NCBI GenBank assembly: GCA_020541205.1
Contig: CP048208.1
Coordinates: 1,054,001 to 1,118,000 of the forward strand
Direction: 5' to 3'
DNA: 64,000 nucleotides
Origin: Candidatus Hartigia pinicola
Lineage (GTDB): Bacteria; Pseudomonadota; Gammaproteobacteria; Enterobacterales; Enterobacteriaceae
The number at the start of each line of letters is the position of its first letter. Within the stretch, counting starts at the first letter, position 1. The notes under the pieces are model-generated. The model ran no database searches. It saw only the letters and a list, made by a program, of their open reading frames with translations, and was not told the DNA's origin. The translations under genes were made by a program, and so were the position numbers. Of the stretch, positions 33,189 through 45,380 are shown piece by piece.

Positions 33189-35380
33189 TGTACAACCGAA
33201 CATATAAAGACAGCTTAAGCTGCTTTTATATGTTCATTTAATTAAAATATGAAATATTACTTTTATTAATAATTAGTCGATGTGAGTAAGTTTATGTTAA
33301 TGTCTATTAAGTATTATATAATTTAAAAAATCTATTTTAAATACAAAAACTAAAGTAAGATATTTAAATACTTATATAATTTTTCACATTTAGCTGCATA
33401 GTCTCCACGAACTTAATAAACAGAAAACTACACAGTGATTAACTATTATACTAAAAGTATTACAAGCATTATAATTCTATCTAAACTGTTATATTTATTG
33501 TATAAATATACTATTTAAAAATATTTAACTATATCATTGCCATTTATTAACTGATGTTATTTTTATGTAGTAATTTTCCTAAATGTTAACCAATATCTAG
33601 CTACCTTTTTTATTATTCAAATTTTAACCTTCACTAGTATTACGTAAATAACACTCAACGTTACTACGATGTTTTTGGATAATGAATCTATTTTCATTAG
33701 AAGAATAGATGATTTAAGTAAGTCATATCCGCATTATGCAATCAGTATTGCATTAGCTCTTTCCTAATGATCAATCTTCATTTAAATGATAACATTTCTT
33801 TTATTGAGATATATTATGATATTTAATAAAATTTCCCTAAATATATATTGTCAACATAGTTAAAAAGTGCATTAAAGTAAAATACTGTTACATGTTTCAT
33901 GTAATGTTAGAATTAACAAATTATTCTACTAGAAAAACTTAATAATATGAAATCTCTCAAGAAAAAAATTCTGTGAGCTTTAAAAAATCATTTGTTTTAT
34001 ACACAACGATTATCTTAAATGTACTATGCGTGGATATTTCATAAAAATTTAGAATATTTTAAATATCGTATTTAAAATCAGTCTGATATGTCATCCTCTT
34101 ACAAAATATATTTATTATTACTATAAGTAAATGCAATCTCACATTCATATAATTTACAGCACTTTAATTGCCAAACATAATCTACTATATAGTAAGCGTT
34201 GCTTAGAAAAGTTGATCTAGTAGTATCAAACCACAATATACAAATCTTCTTCTACAGTCCTTGATAAGTCGATATACTAAAATTTAGCGATATTGCACTT
34301 TATCGCGATACATTAAAACTTCTGAGTCAGTCGTTCTTATAATAAAAAACAATACAGGATTATTTACTGAAAAAAATCTATTATTTTCACGAATAAAGAG
34401 AGGTAGTCCTAGCACTGAACAAATTAAATAAAATAGTATATAATAACTTTTATGTCTGATTCTATCATAAGAAATGAGTTACACATTGGATATTATCGAT
34501 ATAGTCTGTTAGACTTACGAATAGTTGTTTAGAAATTATTTCATTTATTAATCTTGTAATTCTGAAGATTAGTACAGTTTACTTTCTAATCGGAGGTTAT
34601 TTAAGTTACGATATCTTAAGGTATATTATGCAACAGTATATTAAGTATAGATAAGCTAAAAATGGATCAAACTTAGATACTCTGAATCGAAGAAAACATG
34701 CTTAAGTTATATTTATACCTTGTAAAGTCTTACAAGGGAGAGTTAGCATTTTACAACGAAAGATTAATCATTATGACGACAACAAAGATTTTATTTATTA
34801 CTTAACGATCTACGTAATGATTACTCAAAAAAGGAGTTAATGTTATCAAAAAAAATTTTAATATGCATGGTCTGTGAAGTGACGTAGTATCAGATTTAAT
34901 TTTTACAGATTAATGATAGGCTGCCAAAAATAATATTAACCTCTGACTATTAACTTTTTATTTGTTCAATAAACATTTCAATTAATTCTCAATAATAATG
35001 TGAATGATTGTTCTACAAGGGGTTTTATCTTTTACTTTGATTAAGTAGAAATCACTATAGAAATTATAATGTTCATTTATATAGTAAAGAATCAAGATTA
35101 AGATCTTGAAAAATGTGTGCTGTTTTTATTGTTGTTTATTTAATAAAAGTCCGGGTAGTTGTTTGCAAAAAAAACTGCCAATTCAAAACATAAAGATACT
35201 TTCAGAACATATTTAAACACTTTATAATCATAATCATAATAGACATATTTTAATTTCACTCGCATACAAGAATACTATATTTTCTCAGTTACTTTTTGAA
35301 TTGGAGCATTTATCAGAGTTGACACTATTAATAATCTCAACAATTCATGTTCCAGTTTTTAGCTTGATATTAGGATAAAT
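33189..35380. other. Desert between bamD and alaS
   Basis: 2.2 kb. In E. coli recA and recX lie upstream of alaS; no RecA motif or frame is visible here. Apart from the bamD terminator I see only weak items: a GGTAGTT/AACTGCC inverted repeat near 35154-35178, and TTGACA at 35319 which may be part of the alaS promoter but lacks a good -10. Confidence 0.55.
33198..33235 (+). terminator. bamD terminator
   Basis: A long hairpin begins 10 nt after the bamD stop: GAACATATAAA pairs with TTTATATGTTC and CAGC with GCTG, separated by a two-base mismatch, with loop TTAA. 17 positions per arm. No separate U tract, but the right arm is U-rich and the stem is roughly symmetrical, so it may act in both directions. 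Confidence 0.55.
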
Positions 35381-38008
35381 ATGAGTAAAAGCACTGCTGA
35401 GATTCGTCAAGCGTTTCTTGACTTTTTTCATACAAAAGGTCATCAGGTGATAAAGAGTAGTTCGCTAGTGTCAAAAAATGACCCAACTTTATTGTTTACG
35501 AATGCAGGAATGAATCAGTTTAAAGATATATTTCTTGGTTTAGATAAAATAGTATATTCTCGAGCTGCAACCGCACAAAGATGCGTGCGAGCAGGTGGTA
35601 AACATAATGATTTAGAAAACGTAGGCTATACTAACCGCCATCATACATTTTTTGAAATGCTAGGAAACTTTAGCTTTGGTGATTATTTTAAGCATGATGC
35701 AATCAACTTCGCTTGGGAACTACTAACAAGCCAGAAATGGTTTAGCTTACCAAAAGAAAAATTATGTGTCACAGTTTATAAAAATGATAATGAATCGTAT
35801 GAAATTTGGAACAAAGAAATCGGTATTCCACTCGAACGCATTATCCGCATTGGTGATAAAAAAGATGTACCTTATATATCTGATAATTTCTGGAAGATGG
35901 GAGATACCGGTCCATGTGGTCCATGTTCAGAAATTTTCTTTGATAATGGCGATGATATTTATGGAGGACCTCCTGGGAGTTTAGAGGAAAATGGTGATCG
36001 TTATATTGAAATCTGGAATATTGTTTTCATGCAATTCAATCATCAATCTAATGGTAACATGACACCATTACCCATACAATCTGTTGATACAGGCATGGGG
36101 CTCGAACGTATTGCTTCAATCTTGCAACATGTTAAGTCTAATTATGATATAGATATCTTCCATTATTTAATTATAGAAATAAACAATATCATAGGTTCAA
36201 ATGACGCGTCTAATAAATCACTTCGAGTTATTGCAGATCATATTCGATCTTGTGCATTCCTCATTAGTGAAGGTGTTATCCCTTCACATGAAGGTAGAGG
36301 TTATGTTCTTCGTCGGATTATTCGTCGTGCTATTCGTCATGGTTATATACTGGGCGCAAAGGATAGCTTCTTCCACAAACTGGTTTCGCCACTCATTAAA
36401 GTTATGGGGTCAACCGCAACTGATCTACAAGATCAACAAGTTAATATTGAAACAATCTTAAAGAAAGAAGAAGAGCAGTTTTCTCGAACATTAGCATGTG
36501 GACTTCAAATATTAGATAAAGAGTTAACCTTACTTAAAGGTGATACGCTAGAAGGTGAAACAGTATTTCGTTTATATGATAGTTATGGTTTTCCAATTGA
36601 TTTAACAATGGAAGTGTGTCATGAACAGAATATTAAAATTGATAAAAAAGGCTTCGATCAAGCCATGGAAGATCAGCGTCGTCGTGCTAGAAAATCTAGT
36701 CACTTTACCACTGATTATAATACATTAATTAAAATCAAAGAATGCAGCGAATTTTTAGGATATGCTAACAATAAACAGTTAGCAACTATCACAGCTCTTT
36801 ATAAAAATGGTCACCTAGTTAATTCTTTGCAATCTGGAGAAAAAGGCCTCGTCATTCTTGATAAAACAGTATTTTATGCAGAATCAGGTGGTCAAGTTGG
36901 TGATACAGGCGTTCTATGTAATGATAGTGGTAGATTCATTGTCACAGACACTCAACAATATAGTCAAGCTATTGGTCATATAGGTCAAGTAAAATCAGGT
37001 ATATTATTTACCAACCATAGTATTGTTGCGAAAATTAATGTAGAAAGACGTGAGGCTATTCGTTTAAATCACTCTGCGACTCATTTATTACACACCACAC
37101 TGCGTCAAGTTCTTGGTGGGCATGTATCACAAAAAAGCTCTTTAGTACATGAGCAATATTTCCGTTTTGATTTTTCACATTTTGAAAAAATAACACCACC
37201 ACAACTGCATAAAATTGAAAATATTGTCAACGCACAAATTCGTAAGAATATGCTAATCAAAACGGAGATTATGAATTTAGAATGTGCAAAATCGAAAGGT
37301 GCAATAGCATTATTTAGTGAAAAATATGCAGAACGTGTACGTGTTTTAATTATAGGTAGTTTTTCTATTGAGTTATGTGGTGGCACTCATGCTAACCGCA
37401 CTGGAGACATTGGTTTATTTCATATTCTAAGTGACGTAGGAGTCGCTTCTGGCGTACGTCGTATAGAAGCGATAACAGGTGCATATGCTATTGAAAAAAT
37501 ACATAATCAATTAGATCAGTTAATGACTATTTCTCATTTAATGAAAGGAAATGTTTCTGACTTAGCTAAAAAAGTAAAATCTATGTTAAATAAATCTCGC
37601 GAATTAGAAAAAGAAATTTTACAACTAAAAAATCAACAAGCATCACAACAAAGTATTTTACTAACTAGTCAAGCAAAAGATATTAAAGGAGTGAAATTAC
37701 TTGTTAGTCAACTTAACAATACAGAACTTAAGAATTTAAGAGAAATAGTTGATAAACTTAAAAGTCAGCTACACTCTGCTGTTATTGTTCTTTCCACAGT
37801 TAATGATGAGAAAGTCAGTATAATTGTTGGTGTAACTAATAATTTAACAACTAAAATAAAAGCATGTGATTTAATATCTTATGTTGCACAGCAAATAGAT
37901 GGTAACGGTGGCGGTCGTCCTGATATGGCACAAGCTGGAGGTACAAATGTAAGCGCCTTACCAATTGCCATGATCAGTGTAGAAAAATGGGTAAGCTCAA
38001 AGCTATAA
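35381..38008 (+). CDS. alaS: Alanyl-tRNA synthetase
   Basis: Charges tRNA-Ala in the cytosol; class II synthetase with its own editing domain. 875 residues (E. coli 876) with no gaps. The class II catalytic core spans about residues 1-240 ([46 protein letters not shown]). The editing domain retains the zinc-binding pattern: HSATHLLH around 565 and [15 protein letters not shown] around 665, so mischarged Ser/Gly can still be cleared. The C-terminal C-Ala domain has [18 protein letters not shown] chosen on alignment of [16 protein letters not shown]. csrA follows after 231 bp as in E. coli, but recA-recX upstream are gone. Confidence 0.98.
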   Translation: MSKSTAEIRQAFLDFFHTKGHQVIKSSSLVSKNDPTLLFTNAGMNQFKDIFLGLDKIVYSRAATAQRCVRAGGKHNDLENVGYTNRHHTFFEMLGNFSFGDYFKHDAINFAWELLTSQKWFSLPKEKLCVTVYKNDNESYEIWNKEIGIPLERIIRIGDKKDVPYISDNFWKMGDTGPCGPCSEIFFDNGDDIYGGPPGSLEENGDRYIEIWNIVFMQFNHQSNGNMTPLPIQSVDTGMGLERIASILQHVKSNYDIDIFHYLIIEINNIIGSNDASNKSLRVIADHIRSCAFLISEGVIPSHEGRGYVLRRIIRRAIRHGYILGAKDSFFHKLVSPLIKVMGSTATDLQDQQVNIETILKKEEEQFSRTLACGLQILDKELTLLKGDTLEGETVFRLYDSYGFPIDLTMEVCHEQNIKIDKKGFDQAMEDQRRRARKSSHFTTDYNTLIKIKECSEFLGYANNKQLATITALYKNGHLVNSLQSGEKGLVILDKTVFYAESGGQVGDTGVLCNDSGRFIVTDTQQYSQAIGHIGQVKSGILFTNHSIVAKINVERREAIRLNHSATHLLHTTLRQVLGGHVSQKSSLVHEQYFRFDFSHFEKITPPQLHKIENIVNAQIRKNMLIKTEIMNLECAKSKGAIALFSEKYAERVRVLIIGSFSIELCGGTHANRTGDIGLFHILSDVGVASGVRRIEAITGAYAIEKIHNQLDQLMTISHLMKGNVSDLAKKVKSMLNKSRELEKEILQLKNQQASQQSILLTSQAKDIKGVKLLVSQLNNTELKNLREIVDKLKSQLHSAVIVLSTVNDEKVSIIVGVTNNLTTKIKACDLISYVAQQIDGNGGGRPDMAQAGGTNVSALPIAMISVEKWVSSKL

Positions 38009-38111
38009 AAACTTCACAAAATTACTTTTATACCTTGAAGTAATTGTTCTTGTTAAAACACAATTAATATATGATATGTAATATTATCATTTTTAGTTAT
38101 ATAAATAAAAT

Positions 38112-38138
38112 TACATCTTTGATGATATTAAAGATGTA
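38112..38138. promoter_or_regulatory. Hairpin in the alaS-csrA interval
   Basis: TACATCTTT and AAAGATGTA form a perfect 9-bp stem around 9 nt, about 100 bp before csrA. No U tract on the plus strand. It may mark the end of alaS transcripts or lie in the csrA leader. Confidence 0.35.
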
Positions 38139-38239
38139 GGTGTGTTATATTATTGCTTCACGTTTTCACAGTGTGTAATGGACAAGAACAAGTGGCAAGT
38201 TAAAGACTTGACTTTTTTTAATATTTCAAGGAGAAAAGA

Positions 38240-38425
38240 ATGCTTATTCTGACTCGTCGGGTAGGTGAAACACTGATGATAGGCGATGAGATAACAGTAA
38301 CGATACTGGGAGTAAAAGGAAATCAAGTACGTATTGGTATTAACGCCCCAATAGAAGTTTCTGTTCACCGTGAAGAAATTTATCAACGAATCCAAGATGA
38401 AAAGATTCAACCAGGTAATCAATAA
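38240..38425 (+). CDS. csrA: Carbon storage regulator CsrA
   Basis: Small homodimeric RNA-binding protein that binds GGA motifs in mRNA leaders and controls translation and stability. 61 residues, the same length as E. coli. The RNA-contacting N-terminal strand [16 protein letters not shown] and the second contact region [13 protein letters not shown], including the key arginine, are both intact. The leader TTTCAAGGAGAAAAGA contains a GGA overlapping the Shine-Dalgarno, the type of site through which CsrA represses itself in E. coli. In E. coli the serV-arg tRNA cluster follows; here 3.4 kb of desert follows, and the Ser/Arg tRNAs are found near 47.8 kb on the opposite strand. Confidence 0.97.
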   Translation: MLILTRRVGETLMIGDEITVTILGVKGNQVRIGINAPIEVSVHREEIYQRIQDEKIQPGNQ

Positions 38426-38488
38426 TTATGCATAAGCGTCCAATTCTTGAGTTATGTAATAAAGAAGGGCGCTTGTCTTTGATATTTT

Positions 38489-38524
38489 AATTCTTGAGAA
38501 ATCTTTCAGATTCTCTCTTGAATT
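38489..38524 (+). terminator. Possible csrA terminator
   Basis: AATTC...GAATT encloses GAGAAATCT/AGATTCTC (one bulged A) with loop TTC, about 65 nt after the csrA stop. There is no oligo-U tail, so function as a terminator is doubtful. Confidence 0.3.
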
Positions 38525-39250
38525 AAGATTATTATTAACTTTTTCTGAGATTTATAGTTGTTATGTCGCTTTTATTTTTATCGATTTTATTCATATTTTA
38601 AAACATTTTTAATTAACTTTAACTTTCTGAAGTTTTTTATAAAAGCGTATTGTATAAAATACTATTTTATAATTAATTTCATTATTTATAATTTATATAT
38701 AACAATCTTTTATTTTATAAAAGATTTATTTTATTATTGATTTTTATGTATCTTAAAGAGATATTATCAATAATAATAATCATTACAAAATTTATAATTT
38801 TAATAATGATTGTAGAGAAAAAATTTATGATTTAATTAGTATTATCGTATAATACTATTTTAAAATAGTAAGATACGCACTATGCTGTTATTTTATAATC
38901 ATAGTAGTATAAAAAAATAGATTAATATTTATTCATTATTTTATTTTTAAGATAGTTAGTAATTCACCTAAAATAAACTAAGCGATTATTTTCACTATAT
39001 TTACTATGTTATTATAACGAATATCTTTACTAGATTAATTCATTTGTTTTTAAATATTTTAAGAAATTATTCAATAAATTTGCAAGTAATAAATAAAATT
39101 TATATTCACTTTAAGGTCAATACATAACAAAATATATTAAAATTATTCGTAATCCGAGCAATAATTGATATGCATGAAACGAATGATTTAGAATGCAAAT
39201 GATTAATTAATATTTATAATATCTTTAGTATTTTCTTCGAAATGACAAGA

Positions 39251-39300
39251 CCCTAAACATTAGGTTAAAACCTGAAAATCAGGTGCTAAAATATTTTGCA
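39251..39300. other. Cluster of overlapping short hairpins
   Basis: Within 50 nt: CCTAA/TTAGG, AGGTT/AACCT and ACCTGA/TCAGGT, then TGCTAAAAT/ATTTTGCA. The first two are mutually exclusive, as are the second and third. Local GC content is well above the surroundings. No known RNA recognised. Confidence 0.3.
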
Positions 39301-40913
39301 CTATTCTTTTTCATTCACTGACTTTTTAATAATTTATCTATAGACATTTCAAAACTTAATATTTGAAGGTGATATTAAATGTTACAGTTCATTACGTTGC
39401 ATTATTTTAACGAATAAAGCGAATATATACTCAATAGTATCTAGTAATCCTTTTTTCTTATAATCATTACTATTCTTTAACAAACATTTAAAAAAGCAAA
39501 TGATTTTTTGCAGTATCTGTTATTAGTGCTATCAGCTATTAGGGATACAAATAATGCTTAGCCGTATTATAGTAAATGCTCATCACATTATTATAGCGTT
39601 TTAGCTAGCTTCACATCATTCTAATTCTTTTATTGTGCGTCAATAATATACATTTCTTTTCTAAGAAACGATTCCGTACATCTGTTATTGACAGTAGCTA
39701 TTGAGGGTATATAATAGTTTAAAGAACAATTTATACACATCAAGTTATCCAAAAGACATTTGTATTTTAAATTACTTGAACACTAATGCAACATATTCAA
39801 ATATTATTTGCGTATGATCATAGATATAGACCTTTGTTCAATCAAACATATGATCACAGTTGATTTTAAATCATTCTGAATAAACTTTTAGATACATTTA
39901 TTTTATATAATAAAGATAATATAAGTTATTTTGTAAAATAGTTCGTAAAAATTATTATAAGAATAATATTGCTCTACGAGAACAACTATCCGACTGTTTT
40001 ATTATTTTCTTTAAAAGAAATATATAAAATAAAATAATGTAAACACACCATGTTATCATATATAAATGCATATTTATCACTACCGTTTTTATTTGAAAAT
40101 ATTATCTATATAAATAAAAAATTTATACATAATATTAAGGTAACATGACACTAATTTTAGTGCATAAGCCTATTAACTTTGACGATTATCATAAGATAAT
40201 ACATATAAAATAGATTTTAAAGTTTTATTTTTAAGCTCGTGGTCAATAAATGAAATCTAAAAATATGTCATAATATGAATATAAAAAGCACAACATAACT
40301 AAATAATACCTACCACTATATATATCATGTTAATGTCACTAGACAGCCCTATAGACAGCCCCATGAGTAATACACTTAGATAACACAATAACTTCATTAC
40401 GTTAACTTAATGATCAAAATGTATAAATAATAGGTGCTCAACTACTACCACTGAGGTAGTATATAGAAAAAATGACATACTAATAAATATTGAATCTTAA
40501 TATAATAATATTAGATTATAAACTAGTCCGTTCACATCATAAAAAGTAACTTGAACTTTATTATATAATTAAATATTTAATAATAGTAGTAAATCAGAAA
40601 ACTATTTTTATATAAGTTTCTTATGAAGAAAATCCGACATAATCAAAAATAAAATAACTATACATCTACAAATTATTATAATTATAAATACGGCATAATT
40701 ATCCTGTTACTATTTATTACAGCTAAAGAATAAACGAATAATATAAACTGTAAAACTCTTTATTACAACTATTTATATTGTTAAGAAACATTTTTTAAAC
40801 TACATTTCAGTCTATTTAGAACTTATTACATATTAGAGAATATTATTGTGTTGTTAGTTGACAGAAAAACACAAAATTCTACATTGACAAACTTACAAGT
40901 AGAAATTAAAATA

Positions 40914-40975
40914 CCCCTCATTATTAGTTAGGAGGTTCAACGAGTTTTTTCACGCCAACTAAATAAACATTCAAT
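40914..40975. other. GC-richer patch upstream of ffh
   Basis: Contains TTAGTTAGGAGG and, about 20 nt later, CGCCAACTAA, which can pair as TTAGTT(A)GG with CCAACTAA. An AGGAGG lies inside but no credible frame follows. Unassigned. Confidence 0.2.
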
Positions 40976-41845
40976 AAATTAATGTTTGAACATTACATTG
41001 AAAGTATAATTTTGCGATTATAAAATTGCACACAGTGTGTTATATACACTATCTGAAAATATTTTAAATTTCTATAGCTAGTATTTATTAATAATATACT
41101 TTATATATAAAGTAATTTTGTAGTACAAAATTATAGTTATTAAGATCATTTTTTATAAATAATATTTTATACGTTACATTATACTTTCATAGCATATACC
41201 TTGATTGTTTATCGAGATATATAGCTTTATGTTGTATAACTTATACTCGCATAATAAGATTTTCATGAACTGTCGAACGCATGTATATGTACTCTTAGTT
41301 CTTTTCACATCGATCATCATAAAATTTTCTCAAGGTTTGAAGATTACCTAAATAAGTTTCGTGAACTAAATTGTAACGTTTTATCTAAAAAGATAAATTT
41401 TTAATATTTCTCTGTCTAAGAGTTTACAATATTATATATATCACTCTTTCTGAGAAAATTACTTGGAAGTATATTAGTAATAAAATATTTCATAAATATA
41501 CAACTATGTACAAAATACCTGATATATAAACGTTTCAGTATATATTTTATCTACTCAGTTAAACAATACCATGTATAGAATTTATAAGATTATTAAGTTC
41601 GGAAATGATTTTTATTTTAGATATTTTTAAATTAACGCTTAATAAAAAGAAGAGGTCATTGTTAATGATAGCATATTGCACTAAAGACTTTACCATTTCT
41701 TTTAGTTATAATAATTATAAATAATGTAATAATTATATTATTAATATATTTATTTAATACAACTATTAAGCGATTATGCTTTATCAGTATTAAAATTACA
41801 TGTAATTTTAATAGTAAACCCATAAATAGAACTGAGCTAAGACAT

Positions 41846-43207
41846 ATGTTTGATAATTTAACTGACAGACTATCGCGCACTGTACGCAACATCAGTGGAC
41901 TCGGCCGTATGACTGATGATAATCTTAAAGACACATTACGTGAAGTGCGTATGGCTTTACTGGAAGCGGATGTTGCGCTCCCTGTTATTCATGAATTTAT
42001 TCAAAAAGTCAAAGAGAGTTCTGTTGGACAAAATATAAATAAAAGCTTAACACCTGGGCAAACATTTATCAAGATCGTTCAAAAAGAACTCTCAAAAACA
42101 ATGGGTGCAAAAAATTCTCAGCTTAACCTATATACACAACCACCCGCTGCCATCTTGATAACTGGCTTACAAGGTTCAGGTAAAACGACTAGTGTTGCAA
42201 AACTTGGTAAACTATTAAAAGAAAATCATAAGAAAAAAATTTTAGTTGTTTCTACTGATGTTTATCGTCCTGCAGCAATTAAACAATTAGATACATTAGC
42301 AACAATCGCAGGGATTGATTTCTTTCCATCAAATACAAAAGAAAAACCAGAGGTTATTGTTCAAAAAGCGTTAAAACATGCAAAATTACAATTGTATGAC
42401 GTACTCTTAGTTGATACAGCAGGGCGTTTACATATTGATGAAACCATGATGAATGAAATTAAAGGGATACATCGTATAATTAATCCAATTGAAACACTAT
42501 TTGTGATTGATGCTATGACAGGTCAAGATGCGTTCAATATAGCTAAAGCATTTGATGCAGCATTACCTCTTACTGGTTTTGTATTGACAAAAGTTGATGG
42601 CGACGCTCGTGGTGGCGCAGCTTTATCTATGCGAGCTATTACTGGAAAACCAATTAAATTTTTAGGAGTTGGTGAAAAAACTGATGCTATAGAACCTTTT
42701 TATCCCGATCGTCTTTCTGCTCGTATTTTAGGTATGGGAGATGTATTATCTCTTATAGAAGAAATTGAACATAAAGTTAAGAATAATAAAACAAACAATC
42801 TAACTAAAAAATTAAAAACTGGCTACAATTTTGATTTAAATGATTTTTTAAATCAGTTACAACAAATGCGTAATGTCGGAGGTATGGCAAGTATAATAAA
42901 AAAAATACCTAGAGTTTCTCAAGTTTCAAGTACTGTGAAACCTCCAATCGATGATACAATTACGATCCGAATGGAAGCGATTATTAATTCTATGACACGT
43001 CAAGAACGCGAAAAACCTGAAATTATCAAAGGTTCTCGTAAGCGTCGTATTGCTGCAGGTTCTGGTACAAATGTACAGGAAGTGAACCGTCTTTTAAAAC
43101 AGTTTAATACAATGCAATGCATGATAAAAAAAATAAAAAAAGGTGGTTTTGCTAAAATGATGCATAATATGAAAGGAATAATACCAACAAAATTTTTAGA
43201 ACGTTAA
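41846..43207 (+). CDS. ffh: Signal recognition particle protein Ffh (SRP54)
   Basis: GTPase that with 4.5S RNA delivers membrane proteins co-translationally to FtsY and SecYEG. 453 residues, the same as E. coli. The N domain (LREVRMALLEADVALP), GTPase motifs GLQGSGKTTSVAKLGK (G1), DVYRPAAIKQL, DTAGRLH and TKVDGDARGG, and the M domain with the RNA-binding GSRKRRIAAGSG are all in order. The M domain is poor in methionine compared with E. coli: GGMASIIKKIPRVSQ replaces GGMASLMGKLPGMGQ, and the tail MKGIIPTKFLER replaces a Met/Pro-rich end. The Shine-Dalgarno is weak. It lies 137 bp before rpsP, like the E. coli order. Confidence 0.97.
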   Translation: MFDNLTDRLSRTVRNISGLGRMTDDNLKDTLREVRMALLEADVALPVIHEFIQKVKESSVGQNINKSLTPGQTFIKIVQKELSKTMGAKNSQLNLYTQPPAAILITGLQGSGKTTSVAKLGKLLKENHKKKILVVSTDVYRPAAIKQLDTLATIAGIDFFPSNTKEKPEVIVQKALKHAKLQLYDVLLVDTAGRLHIDETMMNEIKGIHRIINPIETLFVIDAMTGQDAFNIAKAFDAALPLTGFVLTKVDGDARGGAALSMRAITGKPIKFLGVGEKTDAIEPFYPDRLSARILGMGDVLSLIEEIEHKVKNNKTNNLTKKLKTGYNFDLNDFLNQLQQMRNVGGMASIIKKIPRVSQVSSTVKPPIDDTITIRMEAIINSMTRQEREKPEIIKGSRKRRIAAGSGTNVQEVNRLLKQFNTMQCMIKKIKKGGFAKMMHNMKGIIPTKFLER

Positions 43208-43344
43208 GAAGAGATGCTATAAAATAGATAGATTTTAATTGATTTTTACATAAAAATGAGTCACATTGTTGAGTTTTTATATTATAACAAGACTTTATCT
43301 CTCTGCAAAGTCCAGTTGTTTTATAAACTAATAAGGATTATGTT

Positions 43345-43587
43345 ATGGTAATAATTCGTTTATCTCGTGGCGGCGCAAAAAAGCGTCCATTTTACCAAAT
43401 TGTTGTAACAGATAGTCGTAACCCACGTGACGGTCGTTTTATCGAACGTATCGGTTTTTTTAACCCAATTGCTTCAGGTCAAGCAGAGGTATTACGTTTA
43501 GATTTATCTCGTATCGAACATTGGATTGCACTTGGAGCAACTGCCTCTGATCGTGTAATGCGATTAGTCAAACAAGCCAAAAAGTAA
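43345..43587 (+). CDS. rpsP: 30S ribosomal protein S16
   Basis: Small-subunit assembly protein bound to the 5' domain of 16S rRNA. 80 residues (E. coli 82). [41 protein letters not shown] is the universal S16 signature. Preceded by AAGGA (Shine-Dalgarno) 9 nt before the ATG. First gene of rpsP-rimM-trmD-rplS, the standard gammaproteobacterial operon, whose four genes are all retained in order. Confidence 0.98.
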   Translation: MVIIRLSRGGAKKRPFYQIVVTDSRNPRDGRFIERIGFFNPIASGQAEVLRLDLSRIEHWIALGATASDRVMRLVKQAKK

Positions 43588-43611
43588 CTTAAACGATCAC
43601 AAATAGTCACT

Positions 43612-44160
43612 ATGAGTAAACAAACAAATCTAGTAACTCCTGTCAATCCAATGATTTTAGGTAAATTAGGCTCTGCATACGGAATTCATGGTTGGCTTAA
43701 AGTATTTTCATTTACTGAGCGTCCTGAGAGTATTTTTTTCTACCAACCTTGTTTTATTTATAGTGCAGGTCAATGGAAACATATTAAATTAATAGATTGG
43801 AAACATCATAATAAAAATATTATTGTTAAATTGAGTACAGTTAATAATCGGGAACAAGCAATACGCTTCACTAATTTTGATATTATTATTGATAGTATAC
43901 AACTTCCTAAGTTAGGTAATAATGAGTATTACTGGAAAGATCTTATAGGCTGTCATGTAGTAACATTACAAGGATATGATCTTGGTTCTATTGTTGATAT
44001 GATAAAAACAGGTTCAAATGATGTAATGGTAATTAATACAAATTTAAAAGATATGTTTGGTATCCAGGAACGATTAATTCCTTTTCTGCATGGACGAGTA
44101 ATCCAAAAAGTTGATCTCTCTTTTAAACTGGTTGAAGTAAATTGGGATCCTAGTTTTTAA
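43612..44160 (+). CDS. rimM: 16S rRNA processing protein RimM
   Basis: Assembly factor for the 30S head; binds S19 through its N-terminal domain. 182 residues, equal to E. coli. The N-terminal [21 protein letters not shown] and the PRC-barrel segment [37 protein letters not shown] are diagnostic. It lies 24 bp after rpsP with no good Shine-Dalgarno, suggesting coupled translation. Highly diverged in the middle but with no gap or frameshift. Confidence 0.96.
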   Translation: MSKQTNLVTPVNPMILGKLGSAYGIHGWLKVFSFTERPESIFFYQPCFIYSAGQWKHIKLIDWKHHNKNIIVKLSTVNNREQAIRFTNFDIIIDSIQLPKLGNNEYYWKDLIGCHVVTLQGYDLGSIVDMIKTGSNDVMVINTNLKDMFGIQERLIPFLHGRVIQKVDLSFKLVEVNWDPSF

Positions 44161-44211
44161 ATTTCGAATGAAATAACTTTTTTGAATAATTTTAATTAAT
44201 GGAACTGCATG

Positions 44212-44958
44212 ATGTGGATTGGTATAATTAGCCTGTTTCCGGAAATGTTTCAAGCAATTACTCACTACGGAATAACTAGTCGGGCAGTAAAAAATAGTTT
44301 GTTGTCTATTGATTTTTGGAATCCGAGAGATTTTACTCACAATAAACACAAAAAAGTCGATGATCGTCCATATGGTGGTGGACCAGGAATGCTGCTGATG
44401 GTACAACCTTTAAAAATAGCTCTTAACACAGCAAAAGCTAAGGCAGGTGAAAGTGTTACAGTTATTTATCTATCACCTCAGGGGCGTAAATTAACTCAAG
44501 ACAGTGTGTGTCAACTAGTAAAAAATGAAAAGTTAATTTTAGTGTGTGGCCGATATGAAGGGATAGATGAACGAATAATTCAAACTGAAATTGATGAAGA
44601 ATGGTCAATCGGTGATTATGTTCTTAGTGGTGGAGAACTTCCTGCAATGGTATTAATAGACTTACTCACCCGGTATATACCAGGTGTTTTAGGCCATGAA
44701 TCTTCTGCTAACGAAGATTCTTTTGTGGATGGTTTATTAGAGTGCCCTCACTATACCCGACCTAAAGTCTTCGATGGAATGCAAGTTCCTGATGTTTTAT
44801 TATCTGGACATCATACAAAAATTAATAATTGGCGTATAAAACAATCACTTGGCCGTACTTGGCTTCGCAGACCTGATCTTCTAGAAAGTCTGTCTCTAAC
44901 TGACACACAAAAGATACTGCTATCTGAGTTTCAATATGAATATCAGTTTATACAATAA
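44212..44958 (+). CDS. trmD: tRNA (guanine-N1-)-methyltransferase
   Basis: Methylates G37 beside the anticodon (m1G37) using SAM, preventing +1 frameshifting. Two adjacent ATGs occur (44209, 44212); the second is chosen because [13 protein letters not shown] is the family N-terminus and GGAA lies at a suitable distance. 248 residues (E. coli 255; only the basic tail is shorter). The trefoil-knot SAM site is visible in [24 protein letters not shown] and [16 protein letters not shown]; the catalytic aspartate region is in [18 protein letters not shown]. Third gene of the rpsP operon. Confidence 0.97.
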   Translation: MWIGIISLFPEMFQAITHYGITSRAVKNSLLSIDFWNPRDFTHNKHKKVDDRPYGGGPGMLLMVQPLKIALNTAKAKAGESVTVIYLSPQGRKLTQDSVCQLVKNEKLILVCGRYEGIDERIIQTEIDEEWSIGDYVLSGGELPAMVLIDLLTRYIPGVLGHESSANEDSFVDGLLECPHYTRPKVFDGMQVPDVLLSGHHTKINNWRIKQSLGRTWLRRPDLLESLSLTDTQKILLSEFQYEYQFIQ

Positions 44959-45023
44959 AGAAATTACAAAATTAAAATAGTGATTGAAATGTATATTAGT
45001 TTAACTAGAGCAAAATAATTATT

Positions 45024-45380
45024 ATGAGTAATTTTATTAAACAACTTGAACAAGATCAGCTTAGGCAGGATTTACCTTCATTTCGTCCAGGTGATACTGT
45101 AGAAATTAAAGTATGGGTTGTCGAAGGATCTAAAAAACGTCTACAAGCGTTTGAGGGAGTAATTATTGCAATTCGCAATCGTGGTTTGCACTCTGCTTTT
45201 ACTGTTCGTAAAATTTCTAATGGCGAAGGTGTTGAGCGTGTATTTCAAATTCACTCTCCAGTATTAGATAGTATTGTCGTAAAACGTCTTGGAGCTGTTC
45301 GTAGAGCTAAGCTATACTACTTGCGTGCTCTTTCTGGCAAAGCAGCTCGTATCAAAGAACGTTTAAAACCAAAGTCTTGA
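45024..45380 (+). CDS. rplS: 50S ribosomal protein L19
   Basis: Large-subunit protein at the 30S-50S interface. 118 residues (E. coli 115), with [28 protein letters not shown] and [25 protein letters not shown] highly conserved; the C-terminal extension is three residues. Last gene of the rpsP operon, 65 bp after trmD, and followed by a clear terminator. Confidence 0.98.
   Translation: MSNFIKQLEQDQLRQDLPSFRPGDTVEIKVWVVEGSKKRLQAFEGVIIAIRNRGLHSAFTVRKISNGEGVERVFQIHSPVLDSIVVKRLGAVRRAKLYYLRALSGKAARIKERLKPKS

Larger units (their letters stand above)
38426..41845. other. Desert between csrA and ffh
   Basis: 3.4 kb without a gene. The serV-arg tRNA cluster expected after csrA is absent. Structures noted: a hairpin just after csrA (38489-38524), a cluster of short overlapping hairpins at 39251-39300, and a GC-richer patch at 40914-40975. 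A 60-codon frame near 38558 is Phe/Tyr/Ile-rich and looks random. Confidence 0.55.

Noticed and set aside
35154-35178. GGTAGTT/AACTGCC inverted repeat before alaS
   Set aside because: Short, one wobble and a 12-nt A-rich loop; no U tail and no gene association.
38558-38740. 60-codon Phe/Tyr/Ile-rich frame after csrA
   Set aside because: Pure AT-driven composition; no start context.
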